20,458 nt of DNA, taken from the NCBI GenBank assembly GCA_008501545.1, contig QQUM01000038.1, forward strand, positions 1 to 20,458, read 5' to 3'. Both the position numbers and the translations under genes were made by a program. Positions 1 through 7,144 of this stretch are shown here, piece after piece; positions within the stretch are counted from its first letter, which is position 1; each line of letters starts with the position of its first letter. The notes beneath the pieces are model-generated. The model had not been told where the DNA came from and searched no databases. It saw only the letters and a list, made by a program, of their open reading frames with translations. The DNA is from Calditrichota bacterium (lineage in GTDB: Bacteria; Zhuqueibacterota; Zhuqueibacteria; Zhuqueibacterales; Geothermadaptataceae).

Positions 1-915
1 TTGATCCTGGAATTTCGGTGTCAGGCCGGCACGGACAACATTGTCGGAGTTCGACATGCATTCGATAATGTTGCCATTTACATAAGCATGGGGAATTCCA
101 GCCTCCATAAAAAGTGCTTCGCCCGGTTGCAGTGACAGGAGATTTAACAAATAGATTGAAAACAAACCAACGTCAGCGCCCGGGTATTTCATGCGCATTT
201 CGAGAAAAAGTGCGTCGGCAGGGAATGGAGCCATCTTTCCCTGCAAACGCAATTGCAACGCATCGATGGCAGTGATGAGTTCCTGTGCGTTTGATTCTGA
301 TTTTTGCATATAGTGACTGTACATCGACTTCAACGCAAGTTTTTGTTTTTCGGGAGATGCATCTTTGTTGGCGTGTATCTCCTGAACCATAGTTTCACCC
401 AGAAATTCAGCGATTTCAGGATAGACTGCAAACGTGACGCTGAGGTCCGTAAGCGACTTAAACCCAGCCAGTGCCTGAAACGGGCTGATGGCGATCGCAA
501 TTTCCGGTTTGTGATTGTCGTCGGGGTAATGTTCGGCATCCCGTGAATGCAATGCTTCGGCTTGTTTTTTATTGGGGTGTGCCTGGATGGAAAGGGATTC
601 GCCAGCAGCGAGTACTTTGAACAGAAAGGGAAAACCGCCAAATTTTTTAGCGTTCGCATCTCCAATAATTGCCTCGCTGTGCGATGCAGCCAGCTTATCC
701 AAAGCGTAGTATTCGCCATCAATTTCGATCTGCGATGGCGCCTTTGGATGGGCACCCATCCAAAGCTCGGCATAGGGAACATCCGTCTCAGCTTTTCGCC
801 CAAGGAGTTTTGGTATGAATGCCGTTTCACCACTTGTACCCCAGGCATAATTTTGCACAGCGTTGTGCATTAAGTAAGGCTTTGCTTCGATTCTAAGTTT
901 GTTGTCTTGTGGCAT
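1..915 (-). CDS. manA: Mannose-6-phosphate isomerase, class I (3' end missing)
   Basis: Interconverts mannose-6-phosphate and fructose-6-phosphate in the cytoplasm, feeding GDP-mannose synthesis or mannose catabolism. Reading from the ATG at 915-913, the frame stays open for 305 codons to the window edge, so roughly the last 80-100 residues of a normal ~390-residue type I enzyme are missing. Family motifs seen: NAVQNYAWG near the N-terminus; SIQAHPNK, holding the Gln and His zinc ligands; NHKPEIAIA, with the Glu ligand; and EALFMEAGIPHAYVNGNIIE near the edge, with the last His ligand and substrate-pocket residues. The frame then continues SNSDNVVRAGLTPKF, which is highly typical of ManA. The start lies 21 nt downstream of the stop of the ABC-F gene at 937, so the two may be co-transcribed. 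There is no clear Shine-Dalgarno sequence, only an A/T-rich leader. Identification is secure. Confidence 0.95.
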   Translation of the reverse strand, partial: MPQDNKLRIEAKPYLMHNAVQNYAWGTSGETAFIPKLLGRKAETDVPYAELWMGAHPKAPSQIEIDGEYYALDKLAASHSEAIIGDANAKKFGGFPFLFKVLAAGESLSIQAHPNKKQAEALHSRDAEHYPDDNHKPEIAIAISPFQALAGFKSLTDLSVTFAVYPEIAEFLGETMVQEIHANKDASPEKQKLALKSMYSHYMQKSESNAQELITAIDALQLRLQGKMAPFPADALFLEMRMKYPGADVGLFSIYLLNLLSLQPGEALFMEAGIPHAYVNGNIIECMSNSDNVVRAGLTPKFQDQ

Positions 916-936
916 TTTTAATTTTAAGTTTTTTAA

Positions 937-2820
937 TTATTGATTTATCTCTTCCAATTCTTCCCAGCGCTGGTATTTCTCAGCAAGTTCTCCTTCCAAT
1001 TCCTGCAACCGGTTTTTCATGCCAGCTATCGCGTCTCCATTTTCCTTATAAAAAGCCGGATCGCCCAGTTGTGTAAAAAGCGTTGACTGCTCGCTTTCAA
1101 GGTTCTCAATTTCAACGGGCAGTTTTTCCAGTTCCTGTTTTTCTTGAAAGGACAACTTTCGTTCGCGTTCCCTTGCGGGCTTTTTGTTTTCTTTTTTTGA
1201 TTTTGATACCGGTAACGGTGTCTCAATTTGGCGTTGCCGTACATAATCATTATAACCACCGACAAATTCTTTCACGACACCTTTACCGGTAAAAGCAATG
1301 GTGCTGGTGACAACGTTGTTGAGAAAAGCCCGGTCGTGACTGACAAGCAAAATGGTGCCGGTAAACTCAACGAGCAGATTTTCCAGCAATTCCAGAGTTT
1401 CTGCATCAAGATCATTTGTTGGCTCATCCAGTACGAGCACATTGGCTGCGCGAGTAAACAACTTCGCCAGCAGCACCCGGTTGCGTTCACCGCCGGAAAG
1501 TACTTTGACGGGTACACGGCACCTTTCCGGCGTGAAGAGAAAGTCCTGTAAATAAGTGATAATGTGGCGTTTTAAACCGTTGATTTCCAGCGTATCGCGA
1601 CCTTCGCCGACATTTTCGATGATCGATTGCTCATCGATCAACTGATCGCGCAATTGATCGAAATAAGCGACTTGCAGGCGTACACCGTGCTTGATGCTAC
1701 CCGATTGCGGTGTCAGATCACCCAGTAACGCTTTCAGCAGGGTGGATTTTCCGGCGCCGTTTGGCCCGATAATGCCGATTTTATCACCGCGCATGATGGT
1801 GGTGGAAAAATTACTGAAGATCGTATTTTGATCATAGGCAAAGTGAATGTCATCAGCTTGCAGAACCAGGCGTCCGGAGCGATCGGCTTGGTGCAATTGC
1901 ATTTTTGCCGCTCCGTCCCGCTGCAGTCGGTGTTGCCGTTGTTCGCGCATTTTTTGCAGTTCCCGTACACGGCCTTCATTGCGCGTGCGCCGGGCTTTAA
2001 TGCCTTTGCGAATCCAGACTTCTTCCTGGGCCAGCTTTTTGTCGAAGCGCTGGTTTTCCTCCGTTTCCGCCTGCAAGAGCGCTTCTTTTCGTTTTAAATA
2101 AATTTGGTAATCGCACTCCCAATTGTGCAGCGTCAGCAGATCCAGCTCAATGATTCGGGTTGCCAGTTTTTGCAGGAAAACCCGGTCGTGCGTGACGAAC
2201 ACCAGGGTGCCGCTGTAACGCTGCAGGAACTCTTCCAGCCAGTCGATGGCTTCAATATCGAGATGGTTTGTTGGTTCGTCGAGTAGCAATATGTCAGGCT
2301 CCTGCACAAGACCTTTGGCAAGCAAAGTGCGCCTTTTTAAACCAGCGGAGAGGGTGTTAAACGGCACGTCGGCATCCAGACTCATGTGCGATAGCACGGT
2401 TTCCACTTTCTGGTGTACCTGCCAACCGTCGATGTGCTCCAGCTGATCCTGCAAACGGCTGAGTTTTTTCAATGCTTTTTCGGAATAATCGCTTGCCAAC
2501 TGCAGACTCGTGTCGTGATACTGGTGCAGCAATTCACTGATTCTGCCAAGACCATCTGAAACGATGTCAAACACCGTCCCGTCGATTTGCTCTGGCACGT
2601 TCTGCGGTAAAAAAGCCACCCGCAGATCCTGTTGCCGGTTGAGGGTGCCAGCGCTGGGTGATTCATCTCCATGAATGAGTTTTAAAAGGGTGGATTTCCC
2701 CGTGCCGTTGCGCCCCACGAGACTGATGCGTTCCCCTGGTTGAATTTGCAGGTTGACATTCTCAAAAAGCAACCTGCCACCAAAAGCGAAAGTTATATCC
2801 TGTAAACTTATTAAGGCCAT
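937..2820 (-). CDS. uup: ABC-F family ATPase, Uup type
   Basis: Soluble duplicated ATPase of the ABC-F family with no membrane domain. Uup proteins act on ribosomes or on branched DNA intermediates; which applies here cannot be seen. From the ATG at 2820 the protein has 627 residues. NBD1 has Walker A GRNGTGKST near residue 36 and LLLDEPTNHLD near 178. The linker EEVWIRKGIKARRTRNEGRV is a hallmark of Uup. NBD2 has GPNGAGKST near 353, LSGGERNRVLLAKL near 443 and LVLDEPTNDLD near 463. A charged C-terminal coiled coil (about 555-627) matches the Uup DNA-binding tail. The NBD1 signature reads LSAGLKRR rather than LSGGQ/W. An in-frame ATG exists 15 nt upstream (2835), but homology starts at MALISLQDI and neither start has a good ribosome site. 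The manA start follows after 21 nt. Confidence 0.93.
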   Translation of the reverse strand: MALISLQDITFAFGGRLLFENVNLQIQPGERISLVGRNGTGKSTLLKLIHGDESPSAGTLNRQQDLRVAFLPQNVPEQIDGTVFDIVSDGLGRISELLHQYHDTSLQLASDYSEKALKKLSRLQDQLEHIDGWQVHQKVETVLSHMSLDADVPFNTLSAGLKRRTLLAKGLVQEPDILLLDEPTNHLDIEAIDWLEEFLQRYSGTLVFVTHDRVFLQKLATRIIELDLLTLHNWECDYQIYLKRKEALLQAETEENQRFDKKLAQEEVWIRKGIKARRTRNEGRVRELQKMREQRQHRLQRDGAAKMQLHQADRSGRLVLQADDIHFAYDQNTIFSNFSTTIMRGDKIGIIGPNGAGKSTLLKALLGDLTPQSGSIKHGVRLQVAYFDQLRDQLIDEQSIIENVGEGRDTLEINGLKRHIITYLQDFLFTPERCRVPVKVLSGGERNRVLLAKLFTRAANVLVLDEPTNDLDAETLELLENLLVEFTGTILLVSHDRAFLNNVVTSTIAFTGKGVVKEFVGGYNDYVRQRQIETPLPVSKSKKENKKPARERERKLSFQEKQELEKLPVEIENLESEQSTLFTQLGDPAFYKENGDAIAGMKNRLQELEGELAEKYQRWEELEEINQ

Positions 2821-2895
2821 GAGATAATGTTGCATGTTGAAAAGTTACACGTCGCACGTTGCTGTAAAGCTTGATTTCAAATTCATTTTAACCTG

Positions 2896-2925
2896 CGACG
2901 TTTGACATTTGACGTTCAAACGTCG
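2896..2925. other. Perfect 10-bp inverted repeat in a repetitive intergenic spacer
   Basis: CGACGTTTGA (2896-2905) and TCAAACGTCG (2916-2925) pair perfectly around a 10-nt loop, 6 nt beyond the stop of the glycosyltransferase gene. A 3'-end stem-loop for that transcript is plausible, but no T-run follows it on the minus strand, so a canonical intrinsic terminator is not supported. The rest of the spacer (2821-2895) repeats variants of ACGTCGCACGTTGC and TGTTGCATGTTG. Confidence 0.5.
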
Positions 2926-2931
2926 ATGTAT

Positions 2932-3924
2932 CTACGCTAAAAACCAAAATTGCTCCCCTTCGGAAAATCTTCGGGAGAGCAGATAGTCGCGAATTTGCTG
3001 CCGTGCGCCTTTGGTACCGACGCAGCAGAGTATAAGTTTGGTTGTGTCCGGAATAGCATCCGGTTCGATTATTAGCCGGTCGAGATATTTTTGTCCGATT
3101 TTTTTCGGACTGATATCGATAAATGCTTCCGGCAACCAGCCATACCGTGACAATGATCGAGCATGCAGCTTGCCGTCACGACCAACGCCCCAAAATAGAA
3201 ATTTGCCATTCTTCTCCAACAACAATTTTCGAACGAATTGCAGTTTCAGTTCACGAAAGGCTTCCGGTCGATAAGTCGGTGCTTGCCGTGAAAGCTTGTC
3301 ATCATGTTCCCGCCAGCGAAAGAGAATGTCCGGAGTGCTTGCAAATTTTCCGCCGGCAGCAAACAGCCGCAACAGCAAATCGTAATCTTCCGGGAAATCG
3401 CCACAACGGTAGCCACCAATCACACGGATGCGATTCACACGCAGCATTAAAGTCGGGTGCAGGAGTGGCATTTCGACGAACATATTTTTGCGAATGTCTT
3501 CCGGTGTGTGCATGCTGTTGAGCCAGTCGACGTAATACCGCATGCCACCGGCGATATTTTCCGGCGGGAAAATGTCCACACCGCATCCGACAGCCGTGAG
3601 TTGCACATCCGTTTCCAGCAGTTTCACTTGCTTCTCAAAACGCTGTGGCAACGAAATATCGTCAGCATCCATGCGGGCGATGAATTTGCCCCGGGCGATC
3701 GACAGGCCGTGATTAAGGGCCGCAACAATACCGGTATGTTCCTGTCGAATGATGTTGATTCGTGAGTCTGCAAAAGTATGCAAAATTTCAGATGTGCCAT
3801 CTTTCGAGCCATCGTCGATAATGATCAGCTCGAAATTAGGAAATGTTTGCTCGAGAATGCTGTTGACTGCGGATTGAATCGTTGATGCTGCGTTAAAAAC
3901 AGGGAGGAGAACGGAAAGATTCAT
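2932..3924 (-). CDS. Family 2 glycosyltransferase
   Basis: Predicted inverting GT-A glycosyltransferase of 330 residues that moves a sugar from a nucleotide donor to an unknown acceptor, probably in surface polysaccharide synthesis. The N-terminus is a standard GT2 nucleotide-binding fold: MNLSVLLPVFNAASTI, then ELIIIDDGSKDGTSEIL at about 33-48, and the metal-binding ARMDADDIS at about 83-91. The PEDYDLLLRL segment in the middle fits the acceptor-side acidic motif. Residues from about 235 form an extra domain that starts with KFLFWGVGRDGK, a GxGxxG-like nucleotide-binding turn, so a small Rossmann-like appendage is likely. No transmembrane segment is seen. The start is 7 nt after the VapC stop, without an obvious ribosome site, suggesting translational coupling or transcription from the toxin-antitoxin promoter. 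Confidence 0.88.
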   Translation of the reverse strand: MNLSVLLPVFNAASTIQSAVNSILEQTFPNFELIIIDDGSKDGTSEILHTFADSRINIIRQEHTGIVAALNHGLSIARGKFIARMDADDISLPQRFEKQVKLLETDVQLTAVGCGVDIFPPENIAGGMRYYVDWLNSMHTPEDIRKNMFVEMPLLHPTLMLRVNRIRVIGGYRCGDFPEDYDLLLRLFAAGGKFASTPDILFRWREHDDKLSRQAPTYRPEAFRELKLQFVRKLLLEKNGKFLFWGVGRDGKLHARSLSRYGWLPEAFIDISPKKIGQKYLDRLIIEPDAIPDTTKLILCCVGTKGARQQIRDYLLSRRFSEGEQFWFLA

Positions 3925-3931
3925 ATGCTGT

Positions 3932-4309
3932 TTAGGGCTTGAATATTTTTAAATCCAGGTCTTTAATGACTCGAAAGTGTTTTGCATTGCTGGAGACAAA
4001 TGTCAAATTGTTTTCGACCGCTGTGGCTGCAATAATCGCATCGCCTGCACGAAGACCGGAAGCAAGCGTGTATTCTTCGATATAGATCGAAGCGCGATGG
4101 CCAATGTTTTCCGTTAGAGGAAGAATTGAAAATCCAAAAGTCGTGATGAAATCTTTGACATACCTGTGTTGTGGTTTGTCACGGGCACATTGAAGCAATT
4201 CCATTTGTGTTTGAATGGAGAGATAGCGCACATTTGATTTTTGCATCAGGTTAGCAGCCTTTTTATTCCCTCGCTGCACCCAAATGAAAATGTCCGTATC
4301 AAAGAGCAT
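3932..4309 (-). CDS. vapC: PIN-domain toxin, VapC family
   Basis: Predicted Mg-dependent ribonuclease toxin of a type II toxin-antitoxin pair; VapC proteins cleave tRNA or rRNA when the antitoxin is lost. The 125-residue length is typical. Acidic PIN residues are visible: LFDTDIFIW with Asp4, QMELLQCA with Glu37, and RAGDAIIAATA with Asp90, followed by NLTFVSSNAKHF, the usual last strand before the final helix. All catalytic positions look intact. The start ATG at 4309 lies inside the end of the antitoxin gene (11-nt overlap) and has no ribosome site of its own, the normal arrangement for translational coupling. The glycosyltransferase gene begins 7 nt after its stop. Confidence 0.9.
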   Translation of the reverse strand: MLFDTDIFIWVQRGNKKAANLMQKSNVRYLSIQTQMELLQCARDKPQHRYVKDFITTFGFSILPLTENIGHRASIYIEEYTLASGLRAGDAIIAATAVENNLTFVSSNAKHFRVIKDLDLKIFKP

Positions 4310-4541
4310 CGTATCTGGGCTTTCTCAATGTTTCCATCACCTCCGGTACAGGTGTTTTTCCCTCAGATTTATTCATACCGAAGAACGGGTGATCGGTTAT
4401 TTTTTGCAGGATATTTTTTTTTGCCGGGACAATGACGCCTTTTACTTTGCCATGATAAAGCACTGTCACTTCTTCATTGCGGTCCAGAGCTTTTAGAACA
4501 TCATTCATTTTATATCGCAGATCGACAACGCTTGCTTTCAT
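4299..4541 (-). CDS. vapB: Antitoxin, Phd/YefM family, partner of VapC
   Basis: Small antitoxin of 80 residues, expected to bind and inhibit the downstream PIN toxin and to repress its own promoter. The N-terminus MKASVVDLRYKMNDVLKAL plus EEVTVLYHGKVKGVIVP is the Phd/YefM DNA-binding fold found with many VapC toxins. The C-terminal tail, ending in EVMETLRKPRYDAL, is the flexible toxin-binding segment. The start is ATG 4541 because GGAG lies 7 nt upstream; the frame continues 12 codons further to 4577, but that part runs through the promoter and operator. The gene overlaps vapC by 11 nt. Confidence 0.88.
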   Translation of the reverse strand: MKASVVDLRYKMNDVLKALDRNEEVTVLYHGKVKGVIVPAKKNILQKITDHPFFGMNKSEGKTPVPEVMETLRKPRYDAL

Positions 4542-4556
4542 ATTTATCTCCAGTTT

Positions 4557-4596
4557 ATGTATAGTTGGAATATACATTTTTTATCAATGAAGTCAA
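4557..4596 (-). promoter_or_regulatory. Promoter and likely autorepressor operator of the vapBC pair
   Basis: On the minus strand a sigma-70-like -35 box TTGACT (4591-4596) is followed after 16 nt by TATATT (4569-4574) as -10. A perfect inverted repeat, ATGTATA (4557-4563) and TATACAT (4571-4577) with a 7-nt gap, overlaps the -10 and lies 16 nt upstream of the antitoxin start. This is where a Phd-type antitoxin complex would be expected to bind. The -35 lies only 7 nt below the neighbouring sulfatase stop. Confidence 0.7.
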
Positions 4597-4603
4597 TGCG
4601 TTT

Positions 4604-6202
4604 TTATTTCTTCTTCATCCGCGCCAGGTCGTCTTTCAGCATTTTCTGCGTCAACTCGTCGGAATCTTTGTACTGAGCGCGTAATTCCTGCAATTTTTTG
4701 TGCAAATCAGCTTTGATTTCGGTATACGCCGGATCGTTGTAAACATTTTTCAATTCCTGCGGATCTTTTTCCAAATCGTACAATTCCCACTCGTCGATGT
4801 CGTAGTAGAAATGAATGAGCTTGTAGCGGTCGGTGCGCACGCCGAAGTGGCGTTTGACCATGTGGATCGACGGAAACTCGTAATAATGGTAGTACAGCGC
4901 GTCGCGCCAGTCATCGTTTTTGCCCTTGAAAAGGGGCAGCATGCTTTTGCCCTGCATGTCCTCCGGCGCTTCGATTCCCGCAGCAGCAAGAATCGTTGGC
5001 GCGAAGTCGATGTTCTGCACTAAATCGGTATTGGTCTGTCCCGGTTTAATTTTCTCCGGCCAGCGCATGATCAGCGGTGTGCGGAACGATTCTTCGTACA
5101 TGAAACGTTTGTCAAACCAGCCGTGTTCGCCGAGATAAAATCCCTGATCGGAGGTGTAAATCACCAGGGTGTTCTCCGCCAGCCCGTTTTTCTCCAGATA
5201 ATCCATCAACCGGCCAACGTTGCTGTCGATGCTGTTGATGACACCGAGATAATCCTGCATGTAGCGCTGGTATTTCCATCTCGTCAAAGTGTCGCCGGTG
5301 GGATTTTTGGCGTCAAAGTCGGCATTGATGGGGCCGTAGACAGCATCCCATTTTTTCTTTTCTTCCGGTGTCAGACTGGCGTATTGTTTTAAATGCACCG
5401 GTTGGTACCATGTCATGAATTCGTGGTAATTGTGCTTGTTGACAATGTCCGGATGAATTTTGTTGTCGCTGCTCAGACCCATGTGCTCGGCAATGCGCAT
5501 TTCTGCATCGCGGGCTGCAGCGCCACGGCCTTCGTAGTCATCGAAAAGCGTTGGCGGTTCGGGGACGGGTTTGTCTTTGTATGCTTCGAGATTTTCCATC
5601 GACGGCCACCACTCGCGGTGCGGTGCTTTGTGGTGGTACATGAGCATGAATGGCTTCGATGTATCGCGCAACGAGTCGAGAAAATCGATGGCAAAGTCTG
5701 TGATAAGGTCAGTGACGTAGCCCTGCTCGGTCACGACGCCCTGCGGTGTTTTGAACTTCGGCTGGTAGTAGTCGCCCTGACCGGGCAGGACTTTCCAGTA
5801 ATCGAAGCCGGTGGGTTCGGTTTTGAGATGCCATTTGCCCATCACCGCAGTCTGATAGCCGTTCGCCTGCAGAATTTTCGGCAAGGTTTGCTGGCTGCCG
5901 TCAAAGGCATCGCGGTTGTCTTTGACGCTGTTGAGATGGCTGAACTTGCCGGTAATGGCTACGGCCCGGCTGGGCGCACAAATGGAATTGCTGACAAAGG
6001 CACGGTCGTAGCGCATGCCCTGCTCTGCCAGCCGGTCGATGTTCGGCGTCTGGTTGCGCACCGAGCCGTAGGCGCCAATGGCCTGATAGGCGTGGTCGTC
6101 ACTCATGATGAAGATGATGTTTGGTTTTTGTGCCGGCTTTTCAGCGCAGGACATGCTTAAAAGAGCCATCGGAATAAAGATGAATAGAATTTTCACTTTC
6201 AT
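4604..6202 (-). CDS. Exported formylglycine-dependent sulfatase (family S1)
   Basis: Hydrolyses sulfate esters, probably on a sulfated glycan, after export. It has 532 residues. The N-terminus MKVKILFIFIPMALLSMSC is a signal sequence; Cys19 could be a lipobox cysteine, although the box is weak, with Ser at -3. Metal ligands Asp35-Asp36 lie in NIIFIMSDDHAYQ. The core CAPSR (Cys75) is the site converted to formylglycine, so a maturase is needed elsewhere in the genome. Further active-site residues are MGKWHL (Lys123, His125) and TSDQGFYLGEHGWFDKR (Asp352, His360, Lys365). The C-terminal RYKLIHFYYDIDEWELYDLEKDPQE is the usual S1 ending. Overall it resembles N-acetylglucosamine-6-sulfatase or heparan/mucin-type enzymes, but substrate cannot be fixed. 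No Shine-Dalgarno sequence precedes the start. Confidence 0.93.
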   Translation of the reverse strand: MKVKILFIFIPMALLSMSCAEKPAQKPNIIFIMSDDHAYQAIGAYGSVRNQTPNIDRLAEQGMRYDRAFVSNSICAPSRAVAITGKFSHLNSVKDNRDAFDGSQQTLPKILQANGYQTAVMGKWHLKTEPTGFDYWKVLPGQGDYYQPKFKTPQGVVTEQGYVTDLITDFAIDFLDSLRDTSKPFMLMYHHKAPHREWWPSMENLEAYKDKPVPEPPTLFDDYEGRGAAARDAEMRIAEHMGLSSDNKIHPDIVNKHNYHEFMTWYQPVHLKQYASLTPEEKKKWDAVYGPINADFDAKNPTGDTLTRWKYQRYMQDYLGVINSIDSNVGRLMDYLEKNGLAENTLVIYTSDQGFYLGEHGWFDKRFMYEESFRTPLIMRWPEKIKPGQTNTDLVQNIDFAPTILAAAGIEAPEDMQGKSMLPLFKGKNDDWRDALYYHYYEFPSIHMVKRHFGVRTDRYKLIHFYYDIDEWELYDLEKDPQELKNVYNDPAYTEIKADLHKKLQELRAQYKDSDELTQKMLKDDLARMKKK

Positions 6203-6544
6203 AGGTTTTTCTTTTTTTAAGTAATGGATATGACAGCATAAGCCAATATTAGCCGATTTTTTAAATCCGCTACTACTAACTCCAGTCGGTTACAATTTGC
6301 AACCGACTGCCTATCTTGTTTTTTATGTGGCTCTTCAGTATTTTCAAGTAAATTATGGTATTACGACTGAAGGAATCAATATTTAGATTCATTTTTTTAG
6401 ACTTGATAACATATGATTCGAGGGATATTCAGTAGAATTTATTTTGGATTGAATATGAAGGATAACCATAAACGAAAGCTCGAACCGTGTATTTGTATTT
6501 AAACAGGACAATTTTTATAATAAGAGAATTGGCGGCCCTATCAA
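6203..6544. other. AT-rich non-coding stretch with one 9-bp inverted repeat
   Basis: About 340 nt with no convincing gene. CAGTCGGTT (6283-6291) and AACCGACTG (6301-6309) form a perfect 9-bp stem with a 9-nt loop. On the plus strand TTGTTTTTTA follows about 7 nt later, which is loosely terminator-like, but no plus-strand gene feeds into it. On the minus strand it would lie in the leader of the sulfatase gene or the trailer of the DUF4926 gene. The rest (6310-6544) is much richer in A+T than the sulfatase gene. Confidence 0.5.
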
Positions 6545-6760
6545 CTAAATCGCATCTGCTTTTTCGGTTATCTGATGCAGTACAAGTAAATTAGCCTGGT
6601 GTATTGGTATTTGCTCGTAGACTTGTCCATTATTATCAGAAAATTCAACTAAATAATATGCATCGTCCAGCCTGGAAACAATTGTTCCGGTAGTTCCGCG
6701 AGTTATAACTGTATTTTTAATATCTATTAAAACGGCTATAAAATCATGAATGCGTATCAT
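6545..6760 (-). CDS. DUF4926-like small protein
   Basis: A 71-residue protein beginning MIRIHDFIAVLIDI, with a central TRGTTGTIVSRLDDAYYLVEF and an IHQANLLVLHQ ending. This pattern (short leader, G-T-I-V turn, V-E-F strand, final L-L-V-L) matches the DUF4926 family as I know it: small SH3-like beta proteins of unknown role. The start is set at 6760 because its ATG overlaps the TGA of the upstream gene in a four-base ATGA junction; the frame continues 10 codons further upstream without reason. Tight coupling says it is co-translated with the DUF6883-like gene. A role as immunity or antitoxin partner is only a guess. Confidence 0.72.
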   Translation of the reverse strand: MIRIHDFIAVLIDIKNTVITRGTTGTIVSRLDDAYYLVEFSDNNGQVYEQIPIHQANLLVLHQITEKADAI

Positions 6761-7107
6761 TTTTTTGCCTTTTGAGTTTTGATAAAACATGATGTTAAAA
6801 GTGGAATTTCATCATTTTTATGAATTATCCATAACGTGCATAAAATTTCTTGTTGCTTGATTCCCTTTATCTCACATTCAACTCTATAAAGTGTTCCGAA
6901 TGGATTTCGTTGCTTTCTTGTAACAAGACCAAATTGGGCGGAATGCAAGAGTAGATTTTTAAGTTTTTTACTGTTTTTAGACGTCAATCCAAGTGCACTT
7001 TTAAAGACTCGTGCTTTGTGTTTTCCATCAGCATGATTCGGATTTAAACAATATTCCGTTAGTTTTCCTGCGGGAATGACAGCCCGTTCGCCATTCGGTA
7101 GCTTCAT
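6757..7107 (-). CDS. DUF6883-like small protein
   Basis: A 116-residue protein. MKLPNGERAVIPAGKLTEYCLNP is followed by NHADGKHKARVFKSALGLT, a helical middle and a beta-rich C-terminus with LWIIHKNDEIPLLTSCFIK. The order L-P-N-x-E-R-A, K-L-x-x-Y-x-L-N-P, G-x-H-K-A-R-V-F, W-I-I and P-x-L-T-S-C is the DUF6883 signature as I recall it. That family is often found next to DUF4926 proteins and in toxin-like contexts, but its activity is not established to my knowledge. It starts 37 nt after the res stop and overlaps the next gene by 4 nt, so it likely belongs to the tail of the type III RM operon or to a two-gene module inserted there. Confidence 0.75.
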   Translation of the reverse strand: MKLPNGERAVIPAGKLTEYCLNPNHADGKHKARVFKSALGLTSKNSKKLKNLLLHSAQFGLVTRKQRNPFGTLYRVECEIKGIKQQEILCTLWIIHKNDEIPLLTSCFIKTQKAKK

Positions 7108-7144
7108 ATAGTTTTAATATATTGGATGTCTTGAATTATGCAAA

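Noticed and set aside
5393..6160. Plus-strand 255-codon open frame opposite the sulfatase gene
   Set aside because: Antisense shadow of a well-supported gene; no ribosome site or recognisable domain.
6283..6325. Intrinsic terminator on the plus strand
   Set aside because: The stem is good, but the T-run is about 7 nt away and no plus-strand gene exists to terminate; kept only as an inverted repeat.
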